Source: JAJFUE01 sp041687335
GTDB lineage: Bacteria; Sumerlaeota; Sumerlaeia; MVZB01
Direction of reading: 5' to 3'
Length of the DNA: 64,000 nucleotides
NCBI GenBank assembly: GCA_041687335.1
Contig: JAWLCE010000012.1
Coordinates: 1-64,000 of the forward strand
Below are positions 63,476 to 64,000 of this stretch, in pieces; position 1 is the stretch's first letter; every line of letters begins with the position of its first letter. The position numbers were made by a program, and so were the translations under genes. Under the pieces are notes generated by a model, which was given only the letters and a program-made list of their open reading frames with translations, had not been told where the DNA came from and searched no databases.

Positions 63476-64000
63476 GGCTGCCGGCGGGGAACTCGCCCTC
63501 GAGGATGACCGTGTCGGGCGCGGGGCGGGCGAAGACGAGCTGGCCGGGGTGGCGATTGAGCGCGTCACCGAGGGCGGCCTCGAATTGATCGGCGTCGGCC
63601 GGGGTGTCCCAGCGCGTGATCCACTTGAGGCCGTGGCGGCCGTCATCCCAGCGCATCAACAGCAGGCGGTCGCCGTTCCAGCCGGCGGCGGCGCGGCGGG
63701 CGCGAGCGCGATCCAGCGAGACCGACAGCAGCGTGCGGATGTAGAACTCGCCGATGACGTCCTCGCTCCAGTGGTCGGCGTCGATGTCGCCAAAGGGCAT
63801 GATCGGGGCCGGCAGCTCGCGCGCCAGGTATTTCTCGGGGTGCAGGACTTGCTCGGTGGTCTCGGGCGGGTCGCGGAAGATCGCGCCGCGCCAGACGGCC
63901 GCGCCGGCCTCGTCGCTTGTTTGATCGGCGCCCGCGCGCGTGCGGCCGGCGAGCTGCTCGAAGAATTTCATCCCTCCCATGTAGGGGAACAGCAGCGACT
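63465..64000 (-). CDS. Hypothetical protein, N-terminus cut by right edge
   Basis: At least 178 codons; the frame is open to the edge and continues upstream of the first ATG (63980) as SLLFPYMGG, so the gene is partial. Seen: FPYMGGMKFFEQL followed by PPETTEQVLHPEKYL. This combination is familiar from C-terminal parts of putative metallopeptidases, whose HExxH would lie in the missing part; this is recollection only. Convergent with the lipoprotein gene and overlapping its last 11 bases. The C-terminal 60 residues have a small alpha/beta look (GDRLLLMRWDDGRHGLKWIT). Confidence 0.6.
   Translation of the reverse strand, partial: SLLFPYMGGMKFFEQLAGRTRAGADQTSDEAGAAVWRGAIFRDPPETTEQVLHPEKYLARELPAPIMPFGDIDADHWSEDVIGEFYIRTLLSVSLDRARARRAAAGWNGDRLLLMRWDDGRHGLKWITRWDTPADADQFEAALGDALNRHPGQLVFARPAPDTVILEGEFPAGSLIQ

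Overview
The window is high-GC, densely coded bacterial chromosome from a Gram-negative organism. Evidence for this is a type IV pilus secretin operon (pilMNOPQ), two predicted lipoproteins with lipoboxes, a cbb3-type terminal oxidase, bacterial Lon and ThrRS, and good Shine-Dalgarno sites ahead of most starts. The sulfatase, GH95 fucosidase, DUF4954 protein, giant TPR protein and GC-rich intergenic repeats fit an uncultured planctomycete-, hydrogenedentes- or sumerlaeota-like lineage. No marker here settles the phylum, so treat that placement as inference.

Layout. 1-4.3 kb is accessory DNA: the end of a proline-rich hypothetical gene, a frameshifted ERCC4-type nuclease relic and a lower-GC RloC/PrrC-like ATPase that may be an anti-phage gene. 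4.3-5.1 kb is repeat DNA, including an exact 70-bp tandem array. 5.1-21.4 kb holds an iduronate-sulfatase-like enzyme, an S41 protease, a DUF255 thioredoxin-fold protein, an HU-like protein, a GGDEF plus HD-GYP c-di-GMP protein, a hexapeptide acetyltransferase, a PEGA lipoprotein, a membrane protein, a GH95 alpha-L-fucosidase and TrkA. 21.9-30.6 kb is a co-directional glycan cluster (sugar epimerase, MDR dehydrogenase, Gfo/Idh oxidoreductase, one GT4 and three CgeB-like glycosyltransferases, methyltransferase) in which most genes overlap at the stop/start.

31-37 kb has a YfhO-like membrane protein, a small TPR protein, DUF4954 and an acidic hypothetical. 37.7-43.4 kb has Lon (minus strand) diverging from a compact ccoS-ccoN-ccoO-ccoP operon. 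43.4-57.1 kb (minus strand) holds a 2,783-residue TPR protein with an N-terminal DnaG-like zinc finger, upstream of which lies pilMNOPQ, separated from it by a clear terminator. 57.7-60 kb has an ABC-2-like permease overlapping a membrane protein with a lysozyme-like C-terminus. 60.4-64 kb has thrS, a lipoprotein resembling an inactivated gluzincin, and a gene cut by the right edge.

The most unusual content is (1) the zinc-finger/TPR giant, (2) the eight-gene glycan cluster, and (3) several families of short, protein-free, palindromic or terminal-inverted-repeat elements that fill almost every intergenic gap over 300 bp. One of these families sits beside an 80-bp duplication of the trkA 3' end. 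No tRNA, rRNA, CRISPR array or transposase gene was seen.
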